Assembly (NCBI RefSeq): GCF_002844375.1 | Contig: NZ_CP024199.1 | Location: 1,562,001 to 1,626,000 of the forward strand | Source of the DNA: Thalassospira marina | GTDB lineage: Bacteria > Pseudomonadota > Alphaproteobacteria > Rhodospirillales > Thalassospiraceae | DNA: 64,000 nucleotides | Reading direction: 5' to 3' | Part shown: in pieces, positions 1-8,155 of the stretch | Layout of the letters: every line of letters starts with the position of its first letter | How positions within the stretch are numbered: the first letter of the stretch is position 1 | The notes under the pieces: model-generated | Told to the model about the DNA's origin: nothing | The model's input: the letters and a program-made list of their open reading frames with translations, nothing else | The model's database searches: none | Program-made: the position numbers and the translations under genes

Positions 1-633
1 TGCATTCGCGATGTCGAACATGCCTATAGTCAGGACGGTGGTCTTGCGGTTCTGTTTGGCAATATGGCGATCAATGGCTGTATCGTTAAAACAGCCGGTG
101 TTGATGCTTCAATCCTGAAATTCACAGGTCCGGCGGTGATTTGCGAAAGCCAGGACGAAGCCGTTGCCAAGGTTCTGGGCGGTGAAGTCAAGGAAGGCGA
201 CGTTGTGGTCATTCGTTATGAAGGACCCAAAGGTGGCCCGGGCATGCAGGAAATGCTGTATCCGACCAGCTATCTGAAATCCATGGGCCTGGGCAAGGCC
301 TGTGCGTTGATCACGGATGGCCGTTTTTCGGGCGGTACTTCGGGCCTGTCGATTGGTCACGTATCGCCTGAAGCTGCTGCTGGTGGTGATATTGCGCTGG
401 TTGAGCCGGGCGACATCATCGAGATCGATATTCCCAATCGCACCATTCAGATTGCAATTGACGATGCCGAAATGGCCGCCCGTCGTGAAGCAATGGAAGC
501 CAAAGGTGCGGCTGCCTGGAAGCCTGCCAAACCGCGCAAGCGCAAGGTGACAACGGCCCTTCGTGCCTATGCGGCACTGGCAACCAGTGCCGATAAGGGT
601 GCCGTTCGTGACGTGACGCAGGTTGAATTCTGA
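1..633 (+). CDS. ilvD: Dihydroxy-acid dehydratase, C-terminal part
   Basis: Last 210 residues of IlvD, which dehydrates 2,3-dihydroxy-isovalerate and 2,3-dihydroxy-3-methylvalerate in valine and isoleucine synthesis. The frame is open from base 1, so the gene begins outside the window; full-length IlvD is about 610 residues. The conserved IlvD/Edd C-terminal blocks are readable: VLFGNMAINGCIVKTAG near the start, then RYEGPKGGPGMQEML, then LITDGRFSGGTSGLSIGHV, then the swivelling domain end. An ATG at 64 lies in frame but inside the conserved domain, so it is not the start. A strong hairpin terminator follows at 681-719. The assignment is secure from family motifs. Confidence 0.96.
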   Translation, partial: CIRDVEHAYSQDGGLAVLFGNMAINGCIVKTAGVDASILKFTGPAVICESQDEAVAKVLGGEVKEGDVVVIRYEGPKGGPGMQEMLYPTSYLKSMGLGKACALITDGRFSGGTSGLSIGHVSPEAAAGGDIALVEPGDIIEIDIPNRTIQIAIDDAEMAARREAMEAKGAAAWKPAKPRKRKVTTALRAYAALATSADKGAVRDVTQVEF

Positions 634-680
634 TCAGGCCAAACGATACACCTGATCTGATCCTGGATATTTAAAATTAA

Positions 681-719
681 AACCACCCGCAGCCATCATG
701 TTGCGGGTGGTTTTGTTTT
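681..719 (+). terminator. Rho-independent terminator of ilvD
   Basis: An 11-bp perfect stem (AACCACCCGCA at 681-691 with its complement at 702-712) is followed by TTTTGTTTT. It lies 48 bases after the ilvD stop. Confidence 0.85.
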
Positions 720-745
720 GGGATGACTGCCTGTCTGGTACGAGG

Positions 746-790
746 ACAAAAAAGAACCCCCGCCACAAAATTGCGGCGGGGGTCTTTTTT
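746..790. terminator. Bidirectional terminator between ilvD and ald
   Basis: The hairpin has arms ACCCCCGCC and GGCGGGGGT (756-764, 773-782) and is flanked by an A-run on the left and a T-run on the right. It can therefore terminate both strands. It most likely ends the minus-strand ald transcript. Confidence 0.8.
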
Positions 791-836
791 GTGCGAGGCG
801 GGAGATATGGGCGTTAATCACCCGGTCTGCAACTGA

Positions 837-1952
837 TCAGGCAATTGCCTTTTCGACCGGCAGGTGGTCATAGCCCAATTCGCGGGCAACGGCTTCATAG
901 GTGATGCGGCCATTATGCACGTTCAGGCCGGCAGCAAGATGTGCATCGTCCTGGCAGGCCTTTTTCCAGCCCTTGTCGGCCAGTGCCAGCATGAAGGGCA
1001 GGGTGGCATTATTCAGCGCGAAGGTCGATGTACGGGCAACGGCGCCGGGCATATTGGCAACGCAATAATGCACCACATCATCGACAATATAAATCGGGTC
1101 GGCATGGGTGGTTGCCTTGGATGTTTCAAAGCAGCCGCCCTGGTCAATGGCGACGTCAACAATCACCGAACCCGGCTTCATTTTTGCAAGCTGTTCACGG
1201 CGGATCAGTTTCGGTGCGGCGGCACCGGGGATCAGCACGGCACCAACAACCATGTCAGCGTCGTAAACCAGGCTTTCGGTATCGTCGATGGTGGCATATT
1301 GCGTTTTGATGCGCGGGCCAAAAACATCGTCAAGGTAGGTCAGGCGTTTGATGTTTTTATCAAGGATGGTGACATCTGCGCCCATGCCAGCCGCAATACG
1401 CGCGGCATTGGTGCCAACAACGCCACCCCCGATGACAACGACCTTGGCAGGCGATACGCCCGGCACACCGCCCAGCAGCATCCCACGGCCGCCATTGGCC
1501 TTTTGAAGGGCGGCTGCACCCACCTGGGGGGCCATGCGCCCGGCGACTTCGGACATCGGTGCAAGCAGCGGCAGGCCGCCATTACGGTCTGTCACGGTTT
1601 CATAGGCAATCGCCGTTACGCCGGATTTGATCAGGCCTTCGGTCTGGGCGGGGTCCGGTGCCAGATGCAGATAGGTAAACAGAAGCTGGCCTTCGCGCAG
1701 TTGTTCATATTCAACTTTCTGCGGTTCTTTGACCTTCACCACCATTTCGGCAGTGGCAAAAATTTCGGCGGCACTATCAACGATGGATGCGCCAGCAGCC
1801 TGATAGTCGGCATCGCTGCAGCCAATACCGTTACCGGCATTGGTCTCAATGATCACCTTGTGACCATGGGCAACGGCTTCGCGAACGGAAGACGGCGTCA
1901 TACCGACGCGATATTCGTGGTTTTTGATCTCTCTTGGTACACCGATCAGCAT
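837..1952 (-). CDS. ald: Alanine dehydrogenase
   Basis: 371 residues, the usual size for Ald. It catalyses reversible NAD-dependent oxidative deamination of L-alanine to pyruvate and ammonium in the cytoplasm. The N-terminus MLIGVPREIKNHEYRVG is typical. VKVKEP and TYLHLAPDP carry the catalytic Lys and His of the family. The Rossmann loop reads VIGGGVVGTNAARIAAGMGA, and the C-terminal block NMPGAVARTSTFALNNATLP is diagnostic. A GGGAGG ribosome site lies 8 bases before the ATG. The gene is divergent from an Lrp/AsnC regulator at 2122, the usual arrangement for Lrp-type control of alanine catabolism, so alanine- or leucine-responsive regulation is inferred. Confidence 0.96.
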   Translation of the reverse strand: MLIGVPREIKNHEYRVGMTPSSVREAVAHGHKVIIETNAGNGIGCSDADYQAAGASIVDSAAEIFATAEMVVKVKEPQKVEYEQLREGQLLFTYLHLAPDPAQTEGLIKSGVTAIAYETVTDRNGGLPLLAPMSEVAGRMAPQVGAAALQKANGGRGMLLGGVPGVSPAKVVVIGGGVVGTNAARIAAGMGADVTILDKNIKRLTYLDDVFGPRIKTQYATIDDTESLVYDADMVVGAVLIPGAAAPKLIRREQLAKMKPGSVIVDVAIDQGGCFETSKATTHADPIYIVDDVVHYCVANMPGAVARTSTFALNNATLPFMLALADKGWKKACQDDAHLAAGLNVHNGRITYEAVARELGYDHLPVEKAIA

Positions 1953-2121
1953 GGTGTGACCTCCCGGATTTGGGGTGGCGGTTGGGCTTTTTGCCCGGCT
2001 TTTAGTTATCTTTGAATGATACCCTAAAATTGTGGCAATTTCTCTTCAATCCGGGCCGCCAAAAATGGTATTGTTGGCATAATATTTTAAGAAACCGCCT
2101 ATTTTTCAGGGAAACATTCGA

Positions 2122-2580
2122 ATGGATATAGATGCTCGCGACCGGATGATACTTCGTTTGCTGCAGCAGGACGGGCGTATCAGCAACGCGGATCTGGCGG
2201 AAAAGGTCAATCTGTCGGCATCGGCCTGTCTGCGCCGTGTTCGTCTGCTCGAAGAGGCCGGTTTTATTGACCGCTATGCGATGCTGCTAAATCCCAAACG
2301 GATCGGCAAACCCGGTAATGCCTTTGTCAATATTTCCATTGCCCGGCAAACGCGCCAGGCGCTGGAGGATTTCGAACGCGAAATTCAGTCCGTGCCCGAA
2401 GTGGTTGAATGCTACCTTTTGGCCGGACAAAGCGATTATCTGGTCCATGTGGTCTATAGCAACACGTCGGACTATGAACGCATCCATAGCGAAGTTCTGA
2501 CCCAGCTTCCCGGTGTTGAACGTGTACAAACCGTGATCACCCTGCGCGAGGTCAAACGTACCACAGAATTGCCGGTGTGA
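2122..2580 (+). CDS. Lrp/AsnC family transcriptional regulator (AldR-like)
   Basis: 152 residues, standard Lrp size. The N-terminal winged helix-turn-helix (MDIDARDRMILRLLQQDGRI, then ADLAEKVNLSASACLRRVR) is followed by an alpha-beta RAM effector domain with VPEVVECYLLAGQSDYLVHV. It is transcribed away from ald across a 169-bp intergenic region. The likely role is local control of ald in response to an amino acid, as for AldR/AlaR/BkdR-type regulators; the ligand cannot be read from sequence. A terminator-like hairpin follows at 2587-2630. Confidence 0.92.
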   Translation: MDIDARDRMILRLLQQDGRISNADLAEKVNLSASACLRRVRLLEEAGFIDRYAMLLNPKRIGKPGNAFVNISIARQTRQALEDFEREIQSVPEVVECYLLAGQSDYLVHVVYSNTSDYERIHSEVLTQLPGVERVQTVITLREVKRTTELPV

Positions 2581-2893
2581 AAAATCAAAGCCCGGCGACA
2601 GGGGGTAGTACGTGCCGGTTGCCGGGTTTTCATCGGCCCGAGTCTCTTTCGGAAAAGGGTGATGAAATGACCTTTGGTCATTTTCGAGTGAAAAAATGAG
2701 CGGCAAAATCATGATGCTAATTCGAATGGTTCTTGGGAAACAGCCAAGGTTTTGACATTGCTGACCGCATGGCTGCATTGCGTATCATGTGTTTGCGATA
2801 TGATAAATGAGGTGCTAGCGGGAACGGTTGTTTGACTCTGTGCTTCAATGCAGGCAATAATCCGCCGGGGAGAAGACCGGGGAAGAACAACAT
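2581..2893. other. Intergenic region between the Lrp and TetR genes
   Basis: 313 bases without a convincing gene. It holds the hairpin at 2587-2630 and the leader of the TetR gene. A TTGACA occurs at 2752-2757 but has no well-spaced -10 partner, so no promoter is called. Short open frames here resemble no protein family. Confidence 0.5.
2587..2630 (+). terminator. Terminator-like hairpin after the Lrp gene
   Basis: Arms AGCCCGGC and GCCGGGTT (one G-T pair) enclose a loop of about 25 bases and end in TTTT. The loop is longer than usual, so the assignment is moderate. Confidence 0.5.
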
Positions 2894-3604
2894 ATGGAAA
2901 ACGAATGTCTCGTTCGCGCGCGCAGTCATGAACAAAAGCTGCGTCGTCGGAACGATATCATAGATGCCGCCGAGGCACTGTTTCTGGAAGGTGAAGGGCA
3001 GCTTCCGTCTGCTGCGGAAGTTGCAAAAAAGGCCAATCTGGCCAAAGGCACATTATACCTTTATTTTTCCAGCAAAGAGGCCTTGTTTCTTGAAGTGCTT
3101 CGTCGCTTTTTCAAGGGATGGAGTGAAAACAATCTGGAAGCCATCGAGCAGGAGGCGCTACGCCTGCCCGCTGATCGTGACCCGTTGCGCGTGGCGCGCC
3201 AGTTTGTTGACTATCTTGTCAAACGATCACGGTTTCTGCATCTGGCCTCGCTGTCACATGGCGTGCTGGAACAGGGAGCCGATGACGAAAGCGTGCTGAT
3301 CCACAAACGTTACGTGGCGGCGATGGTCAAACGTACCGCCGATGCGCTTTCTGAAATCTATTCCATTACCGAACAGCAAGCCCGTAATCTGATGGCGAAT
3401 TCCTTCGCCCTTATTTTGGGGCTGTGGCAGATGTCGCAGGTACCGGCAAGGGTAGTGGTGCTGATGCGCCAGAACGCCCTTGAGGACATGATTATCGACT
3501 TTGCCCAGTCGGCTGAAACCGCCGTTATCGAATTCTGGCGGGCTGAAATTACGGTTATGAAAAATGACGTTTCAAATGATATCCGTGTAAATACAGTGCT
3601 TTAG
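2894..3604 (+). CDS. TetR/AcrR family transcriptional regulator
   Basis: 236 residues. The N-terminal TetR DNA-binding domain is clear: RRRNDIIDAAEALFLEGEG, then the recognition helices in AAEVAKKANLAKGTLYLYFSS with the KGTLYLYF signature, then KEALFLEVLRRFF. The C-terminal ligand domain (about residues 85-220) is not recognisable by name. GGGGAAGAAC precedes the ATG. No transporter or enzyme gene sits beside it in the same orientation, so its target is unknown. A terminator-like hairpin follows and overlaps the end of the convergent hypothetical gene. Confidence 0.9.
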   Translation: MENECLVRARSHEQKLRRRNDIIDAAEALFLEGEGQLPSAAEVAKKANLAKGTLYLYFSSKEALFLEVLRRFFKGWSENNLEAIEQEALRLPADRDPLRVARQFVDYLVKRSRFLHLASLSHGVLEQGADDESVLIHKRYVAAMVKRTADALSEIYSITEQQARNLMANSFALILGLWQMSQVPARVVVLMRQNALEDMIIDFAQSAETAVIEFWRAEITVMKNDVSNDIRVNTVL

Positions 3605-3623
3605 TGTATCAATTTTTATGGTG

Positions 3624-3668
3624 AGGGTAGCTCTTTCTTAAGAAGGGCTACCCTAATATTTTTTTGTC
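3624..3668 (+). terminator. Terminator after the TetR gene
   Basis: AGGGTAGCTCTT pairs with AAGGGCTACCCT (3624-3653, one mismatch), followed by AATATTTTTTTG. The hairpin overlaps the stop codon of the convergent gene at 3648. Confidence 0.65.
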
Positions 3669-4109
3669 AATTTCACCGGAGATTTTTGAGATTTCTTTGT
3701 CTAATATCTCTTCGATGTAAAATTTTTGAGAGTTTTGAAGTTGTGTCCCGAATACTGCCAGGTATTCCGGAGTTTTTTTCATGAATTCTAGAATTTCCGT
3801 CAGTTTGGTTTCTGTTTTTTCGTCGTTAAATTTTTTTCTAGCTCTTTGAAGATACTTTTCTGTTTTTGATTTATGTCTCTGTAAATCTATTTCTCGTTCC
3901 GCTTCATCGAAGTATTCTTGATTTCTTTCGCGGTCACGTGATGTGTTCGCCTCATAACGGGCTTCATCCGCTTGTTCCCGGAGGCGTTCCTGATGTTCGA
4001 ACAGATATCTTGAAAGCCGTGTAATCGAAAGATCCGTCAGGTTCAAAATTTTATCAATTTCGTCAATTTTTCTTTCCGGGCTGGATCTCATGTCCGCAAA
4101 TGTCCGCAT
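3648..4109 (-). CDS. Hypothetical coiled-coil protein
   Basis: 153 residues with no family I can name. The sequence is strongly charged and helical: residues 35-95 are rich in Glu, Arg and Lys (EHQERLREQADEARYEA, ERNQEYFDEAEREIDLQR), which suggests a long coiled coil. There is no signal peptide or membrane segment. The DNA is visibly AT-rich compared with both neighbours and codon choice is correspondingly A/T-ending, which suggests foreign origin. It is divergent from the small SMP-like gene at 4172. No function can be assigned. Confidence 0.6.
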   Translation of the reverse strand: MRTFADMRSSPERKIDEIDKILNLTDLSITRLSRYLFEHQERLREQADEARYEANTSRDRERNQEYFDEAEREIDLQRHKSKTEKYLQRARKKFNDEKTETKLTEILEFMKKTPEYLAVFGTQLQNSQKFYIEEILDKEISKISGEIDKKILG

Positions 4110-4171
4110 TGGCTTCTGTATTGTGTGTGTGCTTTAGAGCAAATTACCCGATACAACGAAGGATATTGACA

Positions 4172-4375
4172 ATGAAAAAAATGAACCAGACGGATGCTTC
4201 TCGTATTCAGAGCGCGACGGCTCGTCGTGGCGGCGATGTATCTGGACATTCATTCAGTGCACGTGCTCAACGTGCGGCTGCAGCAGGGAAGGGGGCGGGG
4301 CCGCAAAATGGACCGAGTCAAACGGGCAATCCTTCCGGCGGAGGCCGGGGCAACAATCCTCCGAAAGGGAAATAG
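4172..4375 (+). CDS. Small SMP-like (seed maturation type) protein
   Basis: 67 residues from ATG 4172, preceded by GAAGGA; an upstream in-frame ATG at 4100 is less likely because it overlaps the divergent gene start. The N-terminus MNQTDASRIQSATARRGGDV resembles the short DAARIQSATA-type motif of SMP-like small proteins found in plants and scattered in bacteria; I recognise the motif but know no defined function. SFSARAQRAAAAGKGAG continues the motif, and the C-terminus is Gly/Pro/Asn-rich and disordered (NPSGGGRGNNPPKGK). Base composition is normal for the genome, unlike the AT-rich genes on either side. A bidirectional terminator follows at 4391-4414. Confidence 0.65.
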   Translation: MKKMNQTDASRIQSATARRGGDVSGHSFSARAQRAAAAGKGAGPQNGPSQTGNPSGGGRGNNPPKGK

Positions 4376-4390
4376 TAGCATGCCATTTTG

Positions 4391-4414
4391 GAAAGGGGCG
4401 ATTTCGCCCCTTTC
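4391..4414. terminator. Bidirectional terminator
   Basis: GAAAGGGGCG pairs with CGCCCCTTTC around the loop ATTT. It separates the convergent genes ending at 4375 and 4417. Confidence 0.7.
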
Positions 4415-4416
4415 TA

Positions 4417-4812
4417 TTAATAGCAGGCGCTAAGATTGTCGCGCATCACGGCTGCAAATTTACGGGGAGATTTTTTATATTCATCGTAAGCTACGTCTTC
4501 GACTGTTTTTTCCACCAAACAAGAGCAAACTTGAGTTTTAGCCCTTAAAAATCCTTCCAGAAATGTATTTTGACTGCCGTTGATGCAAGAAGACATAAGC
4601 TCATATTCTACGCCTACCGGATACCTGTCTTCTCCAGATCGGGATGAGATGTTGTGGATTGCGCCTGCTGCAACAATGGCAGCTATTATTTTAGGTGCTG
4701 TGGATTTTTTCTTGACTTTTTTTCGGTCGATTTCTTTTTGACATCTTGCGCATTCGGTTATGATGTTAAGTTCTGAAGGTTTTTTTTCGGGGCAGTAGCA
4801 AGTCGTTTTCAT
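4417..4812 (-). CDS. Hypothetical protein with Cys pairs and one membrane segment
   Basis: 131 residues. The N-terminus carries a possible zinc ribbon (CYCPEKK at about 5-11, CARCQKEID at about 21-29), then a Lys-rich stretch and a hydrophobic segment (PKIIAAIVAAGAI, about 40-52) that could cross or anchor in the membrane. The C-terminal half has further cysteines (SSCINGSQ, QVCSCLVEKTVEDVAYDEY, SACY), a pattern seen in uncharacterised secreted or membrane proteins. The DNA is AT-rich, unlike the flanking transporter operon. Start is ATG 4812. Function unknown; acquisition by transfer is inferred from composition only. Confidence 0.55.
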   Translation of the reverse strand: MKTTCYCPEKKPSELNIITECARCQKEIDRKKVKKKSTAPKIIAAIVAAGAIHNISSRSGEDRYPVGVEYELMSSCINGSQNTFLEGFLRAKTQVCSCLVEKTVEDVAYDEYKKSPRKFAAVMRDNLSACY

Positions 4813-4882
4813 GTTTTTCGCAAATAAAAATTATCAACTTCTGTATTTTGATTTTTGTAAAAAAATAAGAAAATTTTCAATA

Positions 4883-4909
4883 AAAAAAGCCCCGTTTGGG
4901 GCTTTTTCT
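4883..4909. terminator. Terminator of the pot transporter operon
   Basis: AAAAAGCCCC (4884-4893) pairs with GGGGCTTTTT (4898-4907). The A-run and T-run allow use on both strands. It lies 15 bases beyond the potI stop. Confidence 0.85.
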
Positions 4910-4923
4910 AATTTTGTCGATTT

Positions 4924-5760
4924 TTAAAGGTTAGGATCATCCTGAACCTGTCGCGCACGTTGCCGTTCGGACCGCATGACCAGGACGCTGGCAATCACGA
5001 TCAGGATGGAAATGGCGACAATGATCAGTGTGGCAAGCGCATTGATTTCAGGTGAAACCCCCAGCCTGACCGATGAAAACACCTTCATGGGCAGGGTGGT
5101 GGAGCCGGGGCCCGCAACGAAACTTGAAATCACCAGATCATCAAGCGACAGCGTAAAGGACAGAAGCCAGCCAGCCATCAGGGCGGGCAGGATCATGGGC
5201 AGGGTGATCAGGAAGAAGATTTTGGTTGGTTTGGCACCAAGATCCATTGCTGCTTCTTCGATCGAATTATCCATCCCTGCCAGGCGCGACTGCACCACAA
5301 CGGCGACATAGGCCGCACAGAAGGTGGTGTGCGCAATGACGATGGTGGTCATGCCACGGCCCGCTGGCCAGCCAACAAGCTGTTCCATCGTAACAAAAAG
5401 CAGCAGCAGCGACAGGCCGGTAATAACATCGGGCATCACCAGCGGGGCGGCGATCATGCCTGAAAACATGGTACGACCGCGAAAGCGCCCGAAACGCGAC
5501 ATGACAAGCCCGGCCGGTGTGCCAATGGTCAGCGCCAGGGTGGCCGACATGATACCAATACGCAGGCTGTTCCAGGCCGCATCGATCATGCCGTCATCCT
5601 GAAACAGGGCGACATACCATTTGGTTGAAAAACCGGCCCAGACGGTGACCAGTTTGCCCTCGTTAAAGGAATAAATGATCACCAGCATGATTGGCACATA
5701 CAGGAAGGCAAAGCCAAAGCTGAGTGCCGAAATCAGAAAGATGGAGCGTTTCCCGTTCAT
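4924..5760 (-). CDS. potI: Polyamine ABC transporter permease (PotI/PotC type)
   Basis: 278 residues, normal for PotI. It is one of two inner-membrane channel subunits of a putrescine-type importer. About six hydrophobic segments are visible. The EAA loop that docks on the ATPase is EAAMDLGAKPTKIFFLITLP, followed by MILPALMAG. The ATG overlaps the stop of the upstream permease by 4 bases (ATGA), which indicates translational coupling. The operon order potG-potH-potI matches the E. coli putrescine system. Substrate preference (putrescine versus spermidine) is inferred from context with puuA. Confidence 0.93.
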   Translation of the reverse strand: MNGKRSIFLISALSFGFAFLYVPIMLVIIYSFNEGKLVTVWAGFSTKWYVALFQDDGMIDAAWNSLRIGIMSATLALTIGTPAGLVMSRFGRFRGRTMFSGMIAAPLVMPDVITGLSLLLLFVTMEQLVGWPAGRGMTTIVIAHTTFCAAYVAVVVQSRLAGMDNSIEEAAMDLGAKPTKIFFLITLPMILPALMAGWLLSFTLSLDDLVISSFVAGPGSTTLPMKVFSSVRLGVSPEINALATLIIVAISILIVIASVLVMRSERQRARQVQDDPNL

Positions 5761-6686
5761 TTCCCGGCCTCCTCGGTTTTACCCTGGATATGCTGGAAAT
5801 ACATGATCGGAACGACCAGGAAGATCAGCATTGCAATCGCCACAGCCGAGGCAATGGGCCAGTCACGGTTGGAGAAAAATTCGTTCCAGAGTGTTCGGCC
5901 AATCATCAGCGTGTTGGGGCCACCCAGAAGTTCGGGGATCACAAATTCGCCAACGGCTGGAATAAATACCAGCAGGGACCCCGCCAGAATACCAGGCATG
6001 GAAAGGGGTAGCGTAATTTTCAAAAACGCCTGCCAGGGTTTGCAGCCAAGGTCCAGTGCCGCTTCAAGCAGGCTGCCATCCATTTTTTCAAGCGTGGAAT
6101 AAAGCGGCAGGATCATGAAGGGCAGGTAGGTGTAGACAATGCCGATATATACCGCGACCTCGGTTTGGCGAATGATCAGCGGTTCGGAAATGATGTGTAA
6201 TGCCAGCAGGGCCGCATTGATCAGCCCTTCGCGGTCCAGAATGCCGATCCAGGCATAAACCCGGATCAGAAAGCTGGTCCAGAACGGCAAAATAACCAGC
6301 ATCAGCAGCAGATTGCGCGTCGAGCCCTTGGCGCGCGCAATGCCGTAAGCCATCGGATAGCCGATCAGCAAGGTGATGACAGTGGAAATCGCCGCAATGC
6401 GAATGGAATTGAGATAGGCCGTGATATAAAGACTGTCAGAAAGAAGAAACAGGTAATTGCCGAAATTGATGGCAATATTGACGCCTTCATCCACCCACTG
6501 AAACAGCGCGCTATAGGGCGGCTGGGCATATTCGGCGGTGGCGAAGCTGATTTTAAGGACGATCAGAAACGGGACGAGGAAAAACAGCAGCAGCCACAGA
6601 TAGGGCATGCCAATAACCAGAACCCGGCCGTGACGGATCATCCAGCGATCAAAACGTTGTTTCAGGGTTGGTTTTATTTCACTCAT
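5757..6686 (-). CDS. potH: Polyamine ABC transporter permease (PotH/PotB type)
   Basis: 309 residues from ATG 6686, which overlaps the TGA of the ATPase gene by 4 bases. A longer in-frame version reaching 6743 would run back into the ATPase gene and adds a Gly-rich stretch with no homology, so it is rejected. The first membrane segment is VLVIGMPYLWLLLFFLVPFL. The EAA motif reads EAALDLGCKPWQAFLKITLP, then LSMPGILAG. It pairs with PotI to form the translocation pore. Confidence 0.93.
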   Translation of the reverse strand: MSEIKPTLKQRFDRWMIRHGRVLVIGMPYLWLLLFFLVPFLIVLKISFATAEYAQPPYSALFQWVDEGVNIAINFGNYLFLLSDSLYITAYLNSIRIAAISTVITLLIGYPMAYGIARAKGSTRNLLLMLVILPFWTSFLIRVYAWIGILDREGLINAALLALHIISEPLIIRQTEVAVYIGIVYTYLPFMILPLYSTLEKMDGSLLEAALDLGCKPWQAFLKITLPLSMPGILAGSLLVFIPAVGEFVIPELLGGPNTLMIGRTLWNEFFSNRDWPIASAVAIAMLIFLVVPIMYFQHIQGKTEEAGK

Positions 6687-7846
6687 TGGTTCAGCACCGA
6701 GGCGGACCCCGTCTCCCAGGTCACCCACACCCGGTCTTCCCACGTATAGCGCGGTTCGTTGTGGCGATGCGTATTGGGTTCGCTGACACGAATGCGCATC
6801 CCGCTTTCAAGGCGGACGTGATAGGTCGAAAGCCCGCCAAGATAGCCAATTTCCTCGACCTTGCCGGCAAAGCAGTTCCGGGTGACGTCTTCGGGTTTTT
6901 CGGTGCACAGGCGCAGCCGTTCCGGGCGCAGTGCAACCCACAGCGTGGTGCCTTCATGGCCCTGAACCGCGTGGTCGATGTAAATTTCGCCGCCAATATC
7001 GTCGGACTGGATGATGGCGTATTTTTCATCGTCATCGACCAGGGTGCCTTCGATCAGGTTGACTTGGCCCAGGAAGTTGGCGGTAAAGCGGGAATTGGGA
7101 TATTCATAAAGTTCGAACGGTGTGCCCGTTTGTTTGATCACGCCTTCATTCATCACGGCGATGCGTGATGCCATGGTCATGGCTTCTTCCTGGTCGTGGG
7201 TGACCATGACAAAGGTGGTGCCAACTTTTTCCTGGATATTGACCAGTTCAAATTGGGTTTGTTCGCGCAGTTTTTTGTCGAGTGCGCCCAGCGGTTCGTC
7301 AAGCAACAGCACCTTTGGCTGTTTGACAAGCGAGCGTGCCAGCGCAACACGCTGGCGTTGGCCACCGGAAAGCTGATGCGGTTTGCGGGTGGCAAATTTG
7401 CTCATTTGCACCATCGCTAGCATTTCGGCAACGCGGTCTTTGATTTCGGATTTTGAATAACCATCCTGATGCAGGCCAAAGGCGACGTTTTTCTCGACAC
7501 TCATATGCGGGAAAAGGGCATAGGACTGGAACATCATGTTGGTCGGGCGTTCATAGGGCGGCACATTGGCCATATCGACACCGTCGATATAGATTTTGCC
7601 TTCGGTCGGGTCTTCAAACCCGGCCAGCATGCGCAACAGCGTTGTTTTGCCGCAACCCGACCCCCCCAGAAGGGCAAACAGTTCGTGGCGGTAAATGTCG
7701 AGCGATACATCGTCGACCGCGTAAAAATCGCCAAATTTTTTGGTTACTTTTTCAAACCGGATAAACGGTACAGCATCCGGATCATTCCACGGCTGGCTGG
7801 TTTGCACACATGCCTGTGCGTCTTTCTGATTGGCCCCCTGCGACAC
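6683..7846 (-). CDS. potG: Polyamine ABC transporter ATP-binding protein (PotG type)
   Basis: 387 residues from GTG 7846. That GTG has GGGAG about 8 bases upstream, and the length fits PotG (about 377). The frame is open to an ATG at 7960, but the extra 38 residues are unlike the family. Seen motifs: Walker A GGSGCGKTTLLRML, Q-loop MMFQSYALFPHM, signature LSGGQRQRVALARSL, Walker B VLLLDEPLGALD, switch His in MVTHDQEEAM. The C-terminal TOBE region follows. It energises the PotH/PotI channel. A terminator at 8098-8134 separates it from the binding-protein gene upstream. Confidence 0.93.
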   Translation of the reverse strand: MSQGANQKDAQACVQTSQPWNDPDAVPFIRFEKVTKKFGDFYAVDDVSLDIYRHELFALLGGSGCGKTTLLRMLAGFEDPTEGKIYIDGVDMANVPPYERPTNMMFQSYALFPHMSVEKNVAFGLHQDGYSKSEIKDRVAEMLAMVQMSKFATRKPHQLSGGQRQRVALARSLVKQPKVLLLDEPLGALDKKLREQTQFELVNIQEKVGTTFVMVTHDQEEAMTMASRIAVMNEGVIKQTGTPFELYEYPNSRFTANFLGQVNLIEGTLVDDDEKYAIIQSDDIGGEIYIDHAVQGHEGTTLWVALRPERLRLCTEKPEDVTRNCFAGKVEEIGYLGGLSTYHVRLESGMRIRVSEPNTHRHNEPRYTWEDRVWVTWETGSASVLNQ

Positions 7847-8097
7847 CAGAATTCTCCCGTCCGATGTTGTGAAACTGTTCGTGTTTTTCTGCTTAACAGG
7901 ATGAAGCAATTCCGCAATCTGTAAAGAGCAGTGTGCGATATTTCGAACATTTAACAGCAATTAATGCCGGAAATGCTGGCGAAATGGGCGCTGCTGTTCA
8001 GTAATTGAGCAATTTTTGCTTCACGTTGTGGCATTGATCTGTGTGCTGCTTTGTCATGTGAAAGCAAGGCTTCGCAATTGCAGCACGAGTCATAAAC

Positions 8098-8134
8098 AAA
8101 ACAAGGCGCGGGGGATGCCGCGCCTTGCTTTTTT
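8098..8134 (-). terminator. Terminator between potF copy 1 and potG
   Basis: CAAGGCGCGG (8102-8111) pairs with CCGCGCCTTG (8118-8127). On the minus strand the stem is followed by TTTTGTTTATG. It would make binding-protein mRNA more abundant than the transporter mRNA, a common arrangement for ABC importers. Confidence 0.7.
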
Positions 8135-8155
8135 AGTCTTTACCCGAAAACAGGC

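Noticed and set aside
864..2015. Plus-strand open frame opposite alanine dehydrogenase
   Set aside because: The minus-strand Ald has all family motifs; the plus frame reads as Gly/Asn/His-rich noise.
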